Shown here: positions 35,161 to 44,342 of the stretch, one piece after another
How positions within the stretch are numbered: position 1 is the stretch's first letter
How the letters are laid out: each line of letters begins with the position of its first letter
Origin: Tilletia caries
Lineage: Eukaryota > Basidiomycota > Exobasidiomycetes > Tilletiales > Tilletiaceae
Assembly (NCBI GenBank): GCA_032718865.1
Contig: JALUTQ010000004.1
Coordinates: 372,001-436,000 of the forward strand
DNA: 64,000 bases
Reading direction: 5' to 3'
Notes under the pieces: generated by a model
Databases searched by the model: none
What the model was told of the DNA's origin: nothing
The model's input: the letters and a program-made list of their open reading frames with translations, nothing else
Position numbers and translations under genes: made by a program

Positions 35161-35865
35161 GTCTGTGTGGAGAACTCAATGGTTGGAAGGGAAGAGTAGA
35201 GAATGGAGGGCTTGGACAGGTTTTGCTCGACCACTTCCACTCAGAATCGGGTCGAGTGCGCCCAGACCGCGTACGCGGTATAGTGCTTTAGCTCATTTGA
35301 GAGTTACAAGGTCTGGTGTTACCAGACTACTCTGAGGCCCTCCCGAGTGGTGGATCCAGAGGGACTCAGGAAGGTTGCTTACATAAGCCCCGATCCCAGA
35401 GGAGCTAAAATTGAATTTCAAAAAATAAAAATTCCGCATGCGGGAATGGATCACACGACTGGCCACCACACCCACTTCCACACATACATATTACCACCTA
35501 TACTATCAGCGTTTGATACAGAAATCACTCTATTTGTTACAATATATACCAAAACATATTTTTGTTGTCGACGATAAATGGCATTCTGTCGCGCTGAGCT
35601 GGTGCAGTGGATGAAGATTTGACGACGGCGCGCAACAGCACTCTTTTACTATGCACAGTTATGAAGATATGAAATTTACTCCTAGCCACTCATGACCTTG
35701 AGACTCCAGTGTGACTCCTAGGCCTCGTTTCCCTAGGGCTCCGGGGCGTTTTTCTGTAGTCTTTGTAGTGCCTTGCGGCTCTAGCATCTCGGGAGTCCCC
35801 GACTTCATTTGGCGGTGTAGGTTGAGGGCACGGGGTTACCGATCAACCATCAACCTCCTCGCAAC

Positions 35866-35940
35866 TGCTGTGAATGCTGTTCGGGTCGGACGTCGGACAC
35901 GTTGGAGGTGGTCGCGCTCCAAACAGAGGACGAAGCACGC
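35866..35940 (+). repeat. Degenerate copy of 40521-40592
   Basis: Both contain TGAATGCTGTTCGG, then TCGGACACGTTGG and GGTGGTCGCG in the same order and spacing, followed by a purine-rich CAGA(A/G)GACGA segment. This is clear local similarity with scattered substitutions. Confidence 0.75.
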
Positions 35941-36031
35941 TCACTTGTTGGTTCTTTAGTTTTGTACGGCAAGCGTTCCTCACCGGGGAAGACGGGGTCA
36001 TTGGGAGGCGAAAAATGGGTCCCAATGATAC

Positions 36032-36622
36032 CATTTATCGACCCATTTGAATTTTTTAGCCAAATGCGAGCATTTCTCAGAGCATTTCAAAGCCGTCCAT
36101 TTGCATGCCGCTGGTTACCGGCTGTCTACCGTCCCTGGTTGGCAACAGCCGTTTCTCCCCGCGAATGGTTAGTGAAGCCCACGTGGAATTTTTATGTTAA
36201 GTCCGAACCGTCCCTGCAGCAAAATGGAGCAAGGTGATCGTGAAAAAAAAGACGCAACAACGTCGTTTAACGCGATTTCTACGTAGGAGTGACGAGAATG
36301 GATGACAAGCTGAGGATGTAGTCACCCGTGTGCAGGCTTGTAGGGACAGGGGCTGCAACCTGAGGACACCAGGACGGACGGGTGTCCGCACAGACGGACA
36401 AACGGGTGACGCCGCCAGGAACGGTGAGGCGGTGAGGATGGAGCGGCAGTGACCCGATGCACACACAGGGCGGTCATTTGCGCGACCATTTTTTGAGCTT
36501 GACAAATGCTCGCATTTGTGGAAGCATTCGAAAAAAAAGCATTGGAAAGCAGGACGGAAAAGCATTTGGCTGGGGGCTCCAAATGACCCCATTTGTTACT
36601 AATAAGAAATGGTCGACAAATG
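36032..36622 (+). mobile_element. Possible MITE rich in CATTTG/CAAATG
   Basis: The left edge CATTTATCGACCCATTT resembles the reverse complement of the right edge (CATTTGTCGACCATTT). CATTTG or CAAATG words occur many times, concentrated towards both ends, and AAATGCGAGCATTT is present near the left end with its near match near the right. It separates the two halves of a duplicated block. The TIRs are imperfect and no sure target duplication is seen. Confidence 0.4.
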
Positions 36623-36724
36623 AATGCGTTATCCGCGGTGCCTGGCGTGTCATGGATCCGATAAACCCCTTTTCATTCAGGGGAGAGTCAGCGAGTCAGC
36701 TACCTATACGTAAATCAATCTCGT

Positions 36725-36830
36725 GACCCGTCGATGTTCCGGACTTTCTCGTGTGTTCATGGTGGATACATCATACATTGCAAAGCGCCGTCCTAAAAGG
36801 TGTAGGGCATGAGATCAGATCTTGACGATG
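36725..36830 (+). repeat. Degenerate copy of 40740-40830
   Basis: Shared pieces in order: GTTCC(G/A)GACT, TCTCGT, GTTCATGGT/GCTCATGGT, CAAAGCGCCGTC and GATCAGATCTTGACGATG versus AATCAGATCTTAACGATG. At 40.8 kb this reaches into the 3' end of the oxidoreductase gene. Confidence 0.65.
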
Positions 36831-37564
36831 GACTTCAGCTGCTGGGGGACGGAACTGTGGCCTTTCAGCGGATGAGAAGGTTCTCTCGGGTGCATGGTTG
36901 ACTGCACTTCAACCGAGAAATTCACGTGCGGTCTATAGTCGGAGGCAAGGTTTAAGCTCTTACTAACCTATATCAGGGACGCGAAGCGCAAGTCACCGCT
37001 AACACAGATTTAATCGATAGTATGTGGATTGTGGAAGCAAGCGAAAGATATGTAGTCAGCTAGCGCCCCTTTGGTAGCGTAGCGCAGATCAAGACGCTTC
37101 CTGTACCAGTGAACTGAGGGGCCTTGCTTTGTGATCGATGATCAATCGTCGTTGAAGAAAGGATAACAGGTGGGAGGGAAACGTGCGCGACCTGGGAGGA
37201 TAGGATCGGTTTGCGCACTGCCCACGTCCAGCGTTTCAACGAGGCCGAACGAACGTGAAGGGTAAGGTGTCCTGAAGCAAGCGAAACCGTATGCAGGCCT
37301 GTTACTGTGTTGTCGAAGAGAGGTGCCATTCACGGGCTGGATGCCGAAGACTGATGAAGTGGGCAGCGGCCAGCGCTGGTGGCTCCCGCCTGGAACGCTG
37401 CGATTGAGCCAATACGGCTCAGTTCACAGTTGTGATAGGCACAAATTCGAAGGTCTGTGGGTAGTAGGGCAATTGGTCCACGATCCGTATCGAAGGGAAG
37501 AGAGGAGGGAGGAGGACAGCGGCGTGCGTCAGTCAATGGAAGTCGCAAAAGGCGCCCGGGAATA

Positions 37565-40068
37565 CTAGCCAGGCTCCAACTGCGCCCGGGACCCCCAGAA
37601 GTAAGTCTACGCCGGGGTGGGAGCCGAGGCTTTAGAACCCCTGTACTCACCACTGCCAAGGCACCAGCTTCGGGATGATTCTGAACAAAGTTGTCCAGGT
37701 TGTTGACGATCGCGAACCCGTCGACCGCTGCGTTGTGAAACAGTTTCGCAGGTGCCTCTTTTGAATTTGAGGATAAAAGGGGAATATTGACAAAGAGAGA
37801 CGCGGTCAAGTTACGATCCAGCCATTCTCCTGTAACAGTGTCACAGTTGAACTCACGAGCAAAGCTGCCACCAGAGACGGGCCTAACCCACGTCGCTGTA
37901 ACGCTCAGGTCCTGATTCAGGGTCCAGAGCTGGCTCTCGGCATTCCCAGAGTTGCCCAACCGGTTCTGAGCATGCGTGTTCGTTGTCTTTTCAAGGTCGG
38001 CTGGTTGAGGCGCACCGTCATCGTGATTGTTCAAACACCACCGAGCATACATGAATCACAAATCAGCCAAAAAAGGGAAAGAAAGAGTCGGGATACTCAT
38101 CGACGAATGACTCACCATGCTCCACGGGCGCGAGTAAGGCGTGTCTGTGTTGGAGGTGAAAGATTAGCACAATCAAAGTATCGATCAGCGATCAGCTGCT
38201 TGGTGATCTCTGCCGCAGAGATATGTAGCCCACCACTTACTGATTACCAGTAAAAAAGGTGCCCTCGCCGGCAAGCACAACACCGATCCGCGGATATATG
38301 GCATCGCCATTTTCAGTGCTCAAATCCATCAAGCGACCGTACATCCAACCATCAGGCAGAGTGACGATGAGTGCTCCGGTACCACTTATGTCAGACGTGT
38401 ACGTGTACGCCAATACACCGTTCAACTGCGCCCGAACGAGACCGAACACCGAATTGTCCGACACCTTGCGCACTCGCAGGTATCCTCGCCGCAGCGATGG
38501 TGTGGGGATGGGTAGACCGGTAGTCGTGCTAGTTGGGACTGGGGTGGTCGTAGGTTCGACGTTTGTCTCCGTGACTGTGTTGGGCAGGTCGGTGGTTGTG
38601 CTGGTAGGATTCACGTTGGTAGTGGGCTGGACGTCGGTCTCTGTGATTGTGCTGGGCAGTTCGGACGTCGTGCTGGCTGGAAGTGGGGTGGTCGTGGGCT
38701 GGACGTCGGTTTCCGTGGTTGTGCTAGGCATGTCGGTGGTTGTGCTGGTAGGATTCACGTTGGTAGTGGGCTGGACATCTGTATCCGTGATTGTGCTGGG
38801 CAGGTCGGTGGCTGTGGTAGTCGAGTCCAGGGTGGTCGTGGACTGGACCTCCGTCTCCGTGACGGTGCTGGGCAGGTCGGTAGTTGTGCTGGTGGGGGTC
38901 ACGGTGGTCGTGGACTGAACCTCGGTCTCCGTGATGAGACTAGGCAGGTAGATAGTCGTGCTAGTTGGAATCAGGATGGTCGTGGGTTGGATGTCGGTCG
39001 CCGTGGCTGGGACGGTGGACAGGGATACTTTGGTCACGGGCACCACAACGGTGCCGACCGTGCGCGTGCTGATCGAGGGAACGAAGCGCGTCGAGGTCGG
39101 GGTAACGACCGGCTGGTCGGTGATTGTAGCTCTTACAGTGGAGGCCTTGTTGGTGATCGTGTTGGTGACCGTGCGAGTGGCGATGATGGTGGTCGTCTTG
39201 AAGGTGACGATGCGTGAACAGGCACGCGAGATAACAGTGGGTAGAGTACTGAGCAAATACGATGGTGTTGAGACAGTGGTTCTTGCTGCTGGTGTCGTGG
39301 TAGTGCTTGTCTGGAGTGCAGCTCTTGGAATGACCGTTCCAATGGCAGGCGTCAAGATGGTGACCGTGCTGTGGAGAGGAACATGTCGGCCAGATGTGTC
39401 AATGCATTGAGGACTACAGGGCAAACATGCTTTTGCTTTCCATCTAGCTGCTCAACTTACCCGACAATCGTAGGAATCTCCACAGTGGTGAGCGAGGTGA
39501 CCGTGGCTACCGTGACGGTCGTAGGAGCGACGTTAATCAGCGTCCGGGTAGCAGTGAGCATGTAGTTGACCACCGAAAGCGTCGTCCGGGTCACAACCTT
39601 CGGTAGAGCCGTCTTAGCCACAGTGACACGGACGAGCTGTGTCAGCGTTGGGCCAGGAACGATTGCGGTAGCCGTGGCCGTGGCTGTTCCGAATTTCGTG
39701 GCCGTCGCAGCGTACGGGCTGATGCTCAGGTACGTCGAGCAAAACCCTTGATCCCGGTGCAGCTTGAGCTTGAGAGCGGCGACCTCGACCTGGGCATTGA
39801 AATTGACACTAGTAGTCACAGCACGTCTTGCAATCTGGTTGCAAACGCTGCTGTAGGTGCCTACAAGACCGGCAGACAGATGCGTGGCGCACGAGAGACA
39901 TGCTCAATGTCAGCATCAAGCCAAAGAATGAACACGGACATTACAACGGGAAACAACCCACTCACTACTGTTGTGTAATGGCCCTGCATCGCACAGCTCA
40001 TCAGGCGAAGCCAGGATGCTGGCGCCGGAGAGAAGGAAAGCCAGAGAAGCAGCTGAGAACAGCTTCAT
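37565..40068 (-). CDS. Secreted Thr-rich cell-surface protein with six 24-residue repeats
   Basis: Minus-strand exons 40068-39966, 39860-39461, 39368-38248, 38144-38116, 37965-37651, 37579-37565; about 660 aa, with all phases consistent. The start is a signal peptide (MKLFSAASLAFLLSGASILA). The middle is almost entirely Thr/Ser/Val/Pro, so heavily O-glycosylated. It contains six tandem 24-aa units of the form TDLPSTVTETEVQSTTTVTP plus STTT (38522-38953). A more ordinary C-terminal domain follows (LRVRKVSDNSVFGLVR..., N-glycosylation sites, GEWLDRNLTASLFVN). No GPI signal is evident. The short final exons (29 and 15 nt) are the least certain part. The most likely role is an extracellular or wall-associated adhesin-like protein; no known family recognised. 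Confidence 0.75.
38522..38953 (-). repeat. Six 72-bp tandem coding repeats
   Basis: Six consecutive in-frame 24-codon units with consensus (T/S)(D/E)LPSTxTET(D/E)VQ(S/P)TT followed by a Thr/Pro-rich octapeptide. Alternate units share the octapeptide (NVNPTSTT twice), suggesting duplication in pairs. Confidence 0.85.
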
Positions 40069-40817
40069 GACGCCGGAATGGTCGAGACCGCAGTCTCTGA
40101 AGCTGTTAAAAGGGGTGAGATGAAGAGAAAGAGAGGGGCGGATAACAGGTCAATGAAGAGGGCAAAGCGGCTCAGTAGGAAGAGAGGGAAGGAGGGAGGC
40201 AGAAGCTGGAAAGGAGGAAGGGTGCGGGAAAGGGTCAAATGTGAATGAGAACTGACAGCCTGCGGTTTTGACATTCTTCAGCGTATCATCGACACCCAAG
40301 GACGAGCCCCTGCGAGAGAGAGATAGAGAGAGTGTGTGCGTGCGCATATGCATGTGTACGACTGCACTGGCGAAAGCGATTCCCAGTCAGGATTTCTGAC
40401 TTCTTGGGTGTGTTGCAGGCTCGTAAAATGGCGAGACATCGATCGACATCGGCCATAGTGGCGAATGCGGCACGGGACGAAGCGATGAAGACCCAGAACT
40501 ACCGACCGACCCGGTCGCAGATGTTGTGAATGCTGTTCGGTCCGGATCTCGGACACGTTGGTGGTGGTCGCGTTCCAGGCAGAAGACGATTCATTCGCGA
40601 TGAACGTCCTTCCTGCAGTTTTCTCTCCATCTGGCAACCTCCCACTTTCAACAGATGGACATCTCAGGCACAGCAAGCTTCCCGGCGTGGCATCAGGGAT
40701 GATTTCCATCCAAAGAGAAGTCACCCGCCTATGTGGCTCTCATCCACGTTCCAGACTGTCTCGTCTGCTCATGGTAATCACATTTCAAAGCGCCGTCTAC
40801 AAAGTTTCTGCATGAAA
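40069..40817. other. Intergenic: wall-protein promoter and duplicated block
   Basis: About 750 nt. Contains a purine-rich leader (40090-40220, minus-strand promoter), a GA/GT microsatellite (40311-40360) and the better-preserved copy of the block also found at 35.9 and 36.7 kb. No gene. Confidence 0.5.
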
Positions 40818-42116
40818 TCAGATCTTAACGATGAGCTTGCCCGTCGTCCCTCGGGAGGTGAGGTCGGTTTGGGCTTGCTGCAACCCTTCCGTCGTGAGGG
40901 GATACTCGGCGTGGACGTTCACCTTGAGTGCGCCGGCTGCGATGAGGTCGAAGAGCTCCTTGGCCCAGTACTCCGTCTCCTCCTGCGTGTGCACATAGCC
41001 GTACAGCTGAGGCCGGACCAGCTTTACGTTCTTGGCAGTCAGCTTGAGAGGGCTGAATGGGTCAACGGCACCGGATGCATTACCGAAAGAGACGATGGTG
41101 CCCTTGCGCGCGATGCATTCGAAATCACCCTCCCAGGTTGCCTTACCAACACCGTCATACACGGCATTAACACCCTTTCCGCCAGTGAGCTCCAGCACTT
41201 TGGCAGGAACGACATCGTAGTCATTGTGTCCGTAGATGATGATGTGGTCGGCCCCATGTGCTTTGGCCAGTTCGGCCTTGGCTTCGGTCGAAACGGTTCC
41301 GATCACGGTGGCGCCGTAGTGGGAGGCAAGTTGACAGAGGAGAAGGCCAACTCCGCCGGCAGCGGCGTGGACGAGGACTGTGTGACCCTTTTCAACAAGG
41401 AACGCCTCTCGGACAAGAGTGAGCGCTTGTGAGACACAGACCAAAGAACCAAAGTTGAGCATTTCACCAAACAGATTGTCATCCGCGAATGGAGTCAGGG
41501 AGGTACCTGTAAGACCTTGCAAAGTGGTTGCAGCCGCGTCACGGGTCGAAACTCCCTCGGGAAGCTTGGCGACGCTGGCCCGTTCGACAGCAACGTACTC
41601 GGAGAAGGCTCCGCGTGCGAACGTAGAGATGTGGTCCCCGACCTTGAGCGACTCTGTCGAAGAAGAGGCGAGCTCAGATCCGAGTGCGACGATACTACCT
41701 GCACCCTCGGTTCCGAGAATGAAGGGAAGGTCCTGCTTGTACAGGCCGCTTCGGAAGTACTGCAGGCAAGAAGGGGAAGGGGCTCAAAGGAATTTCCTGG
41801 TGATAGGGATTTTGGTTAAGATACTCACCGTGTCAATGTAATTAATGCCCGCCCATTCGTTCTTGAAAAGCACTTGCGTTGGACCTGGCGTTGGCATAGC
41901 TACGTCGTCGCTGACTTTGATCACGTCGATGCCGCCCGTCTTGGTGATCTGGACGGCACGCATGGTCTTGGGCAGATTCTGAGTGGCAGACATGGCTGAA
42001 GTGGAGTAACAGCGAAGCGTGTGAGGGGGATATGGGCGGGAAGTAGGAAGAAGGGGAAGTGAGCTGCGCGTACTTATCAACTGCCCAAGCCGCAAGGACG
42101 ATCGACAAGGCAACAT
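40818..42116 (-). CDS. ZTA1: Zeta-crystallin-type NADPH:quinone oxidoreductase
   Basis: Minus-strand exons 42116-41829, 41759-41507, 41425-40818; about 382 aa. A medium-chain dehydrogenase/reductase without the catalytic zinc site, which reduces quinones with NADPH. Visible features: AGINYIDTYFRSGLY near the N-terminus, LGTEGAGSIVALG, LQGLTALTLVREAF after removal of an 81-nt in-frame intron, the nucleotide-binding loop HAAAGGVGLLLCQLASHYGA, and a C-terminal TTGKLIVKI. The first 40 residues are Arg/Ser/Leu-rich and end in RCYST, a good mitochondrial targeting sequence; a second ATG at 41993 would give the cytosolic form. Its start lies 441 nt from the divergently transcribed carrier gene. Confidence 0.92.
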
Positions 42117-42557
42117 CTTGAGCCTGTCCCCCCCGAGTCACAGAAATCCAGGAGAGCGAGACAACGAGCCCAAGTTTCCCGCCCGCCACATATGGCTCCG
42201 GAGCTCCGTCGGCCACGCCCGGCTTCGGGAAAGAGCGGCGCTTTGTTCGGCATCGTTCGGCGTGCGCGTGGATGTCGTCCGCCCCGCGCGGATTTTGGCT
42301 GTCACGTCAGTCAGAAGGAAGTGAAAGGTGATGAGAAGAAACACAGGCTCGTCCTCAAGAAACCACAGACGACATCGAACGCACACTCGCTCCTCCCGCG
42401 CCGCAGATCTCTTCAAGACCTCCCTCCCGTCCGGCTCGCGCACGTATACTTTCGGCGGACAGCGGCACACGCTCCTTCGGGTCTCTCACTTCTCGCCAAC
42501 TTCCCCGCTTCCGTACGAGAAGCGTTGTCCCTGATCTCTGCGAGGAGCTACTACAGC
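42117..42557. promoter_or_regulatory. Divergent promoter region
   Basis: A 441-nt intergenic stretch shared by the oxidoreductase (minus) and mitochondrial carrier (plus) genes. No specific binding motif is singled out. Confidence 0.4.
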
Positions 42558-44077
42558 ATGTCAGCCGCCGTACCAGCTTCTGCCACAAGGGCCGCCCCTC
42601 CCCAGCGGCCTCGGATCAGCGCGCTGGAGGGCTTCAGCGTCGGCGCCCTGGCTGCCATGACAGCGTGAGTACTTATTCTCAATGTCAGCGGCGCTTAGCT
42701 TCGAGCTCAACTGTTGTCTGCTCTTCCTCGTCCAGCGTCACATGTACGAACCCAATGGAGGTCATGAAGACTCGCATGCAGCTCCAGGGAGAGCTCATGG
42801 GACGCGCGGCCGCAGGCGGCAACACAGCTGCTCCCGAGCGACTGTACAAAAATGCAATCGACTGCTTCGCAAAGACCCTCCGCGCCGAAGGCCTTGCCGG
42901 TGTTCAGCGCGGGTTGAGTGCGGCTTATGTCTACCAGATCCTCTTGAATGGCTCCCGTCTCGGCTTCTATGAGCCTTTCCGTGTCGGATGGAATTCCCTC
43001 GCTGGAAAGCGACCCGATGAGGTGTGGGCGGCAGGCGCCTTGCTTGCCGGCGCATCGACTGGTATCGTAGGCGCCATGTTCGGGAACGCCCTCTTCCTTG
43101 TCAAGGCTCGTCAGCAGGCCTATAGCCCGCATCATGTCATTGGCAAGGCGTCCCACAACTACTCGGGCCTCTGGAATGGCCTTACCAGCATTGTCAAGAG
43201 CGATGGGTTGATCGGTCTGGCGCGCGGAATGGATGCCAGCATGCTGCGGACAGCAATGGGAAGCACAGTGCAGCTGCCAGCATACAACTGGTGAGTCGGA
43301 CGAGCTCATCTACCCATCTTTCAATGATCACACCACGCTTGACGCGCTTGCTGATTCGTTCCGGCGGACCTTCTTTCTCCTTCCGCCAGGATGAAATCAT
43401 ATCTAATAACGCTCGACCCAAGCACACCTTTAACACAAAATCCGCTCGCAGTACTCGCGGGCAAACCTAACTCCTTCAGCACCTATCTTGCGTCCTCCAT
43501 CTTCAGTGGCCTCTGCGTATGCGCCGTCATGCAGCCCGCAGACACCGCACTCACCCGCATGTACAACCAACCCACTTACAAGAACGGTGAGTGATGCCTT
43601 ATGTAATTTTCTGTCCGTCTGCTCCCTTCCAGTATCTGACGCTGGACGGACTTCGTCGCCGTGACTTATCTCACAGCACAAGGGAAAACGGTCGGTCTTC
43701 TGTACAAGAACCCCATCCACTGCCTGTACCTCACCGCCAAGGCTGAGGGAGTGCTTGGCTGGTACAAGGGAACAACGGCACATCTGCTCAGGATCGCACC
43801 ACATACCGTCATCACCCTTGTCATGAACGAAGGTACGTCGTATCCCATAATGATTGATTGTCCAGATATCCTCCTTCTGACAAACTACGCATATGTCCAC
43901 CGCTCTCGGCAATATCTTCGTCATCGAAGCATACTTGGTAAGTAGCCCTCGCAGCCCGAACTATCTCCCTGCACACGGCATTGACATTTACTTCTTCCTC
44001 CATCACAGCGGTACTGGAGCAACTTCAAGGCAGGGCGGAAACTGTTTGACGTCCCTCCATCGAAAGACACTGCATAA
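42558..44077 (+). CDS. Mitochondrial carrier, Oac1 (oxaloacetate carrier)-like
   Basis: Exons 42558-42664, 42736-43290, 43390-43586, 43677-43832, 43930-43937, 44009-44077; about 363 aa. Member of the SLC25 family: three repeats of two helices in the inner mitochondrial membrane. The first repeat carries the signature-like VTCTNPMEVMKTRMQLQGEL, closest to Oac1 (and SLC25A34/35), which exchanges oxaloacetate, sulfate or related anions. The third has VMQPADTALTRMYNQP, followed by the matrix helix and GWYKGTTAHLLRIAPHT. The fifth exon is proposed to be 8 nt (CATACTTG), giving MNEAYLRYW across the junction; without it the frame ends early. Substrate assignment is tentative. Confidence 0.85.
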
Positions 44078-44342
44078 ACCTATAATTCTGAACTTCACGG
44101 CGTTCTATTTGCACAGCTCATAGAGCATTTTACCTACAGCAATGAAAGGAATAGACTGTCCTCGAGGGCCTGGGTTGAACGTTGAAGAGTGGGCGAGTGA
44201 GTCGTGCCATGAAGGGCATGGCAAAAAGACCGTCTGAGCGCGAATTTCCCGGAAAAATCCAGATCTCTAGAGACACAAGTCAGGTTAGACCTGGTGCAGG
44301 CCACCATCATCTTGCTGAACAGCGAGCTGAGCGAACGAAGAC

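Larger units (their letters stand above)
28304..35329 (+). mobile_element. 7.0-kb DNA transposon with long TIRs, RecQ helicase and DUF6589-like genes
   Basis: Left end TAGTCTGGTCACACCAGACC at 28304; the reverse complement of the right end (to 35329) is TAGTCTGGTAACACCAGACC. Each end then continues for 70-90 bp in close agreement with the matching end of the MITE at 24119-24638, which fixes the boundaries independently. The interior is filled by two convergent genes whose stop codons are only about 70 bp apart (31916 and 31986). Their start codons sit 248 and 170 bp from the ends. No direct repeat is visible at the borders (flanks TTCCCGCCCC and CTCTGAGGCC), so the target duplication has been lost or one flank rearranged. 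The superfamily is not recognised. A 10-bp duplication in the relative would fit Mutator-like behaviour, but the coding content does not. Confidence 0.85.
35330..37564. other. 2.2-kb repeat-derived intergenic region
   Basis: No gene supported. It contains, in order: unique sequence (35330-35860); a block similar to 40517-40600 (35866-35940); a CATTTG-rich insertion (about 36032-36622); a second block similar to 40745-40830 (36725-36830); and further unassigned sequence. Frames here are short. Confidence 0.5.

Noticed and set aside
38259..39410. Long plus-strand open frames opposite the Thr-rich protein
   Set aside because: They are Val/Gly-rich mirror images of the Thr/Pro repeats; the minus strand has a signal peptide and consistent splicing.
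41426..41506. 27-residue insertion in the quinone oxidoreductase
   Set aside because: It is an in-frame 81-nt intron; removing it restores LQGLTALTLVREA, the family sequence.
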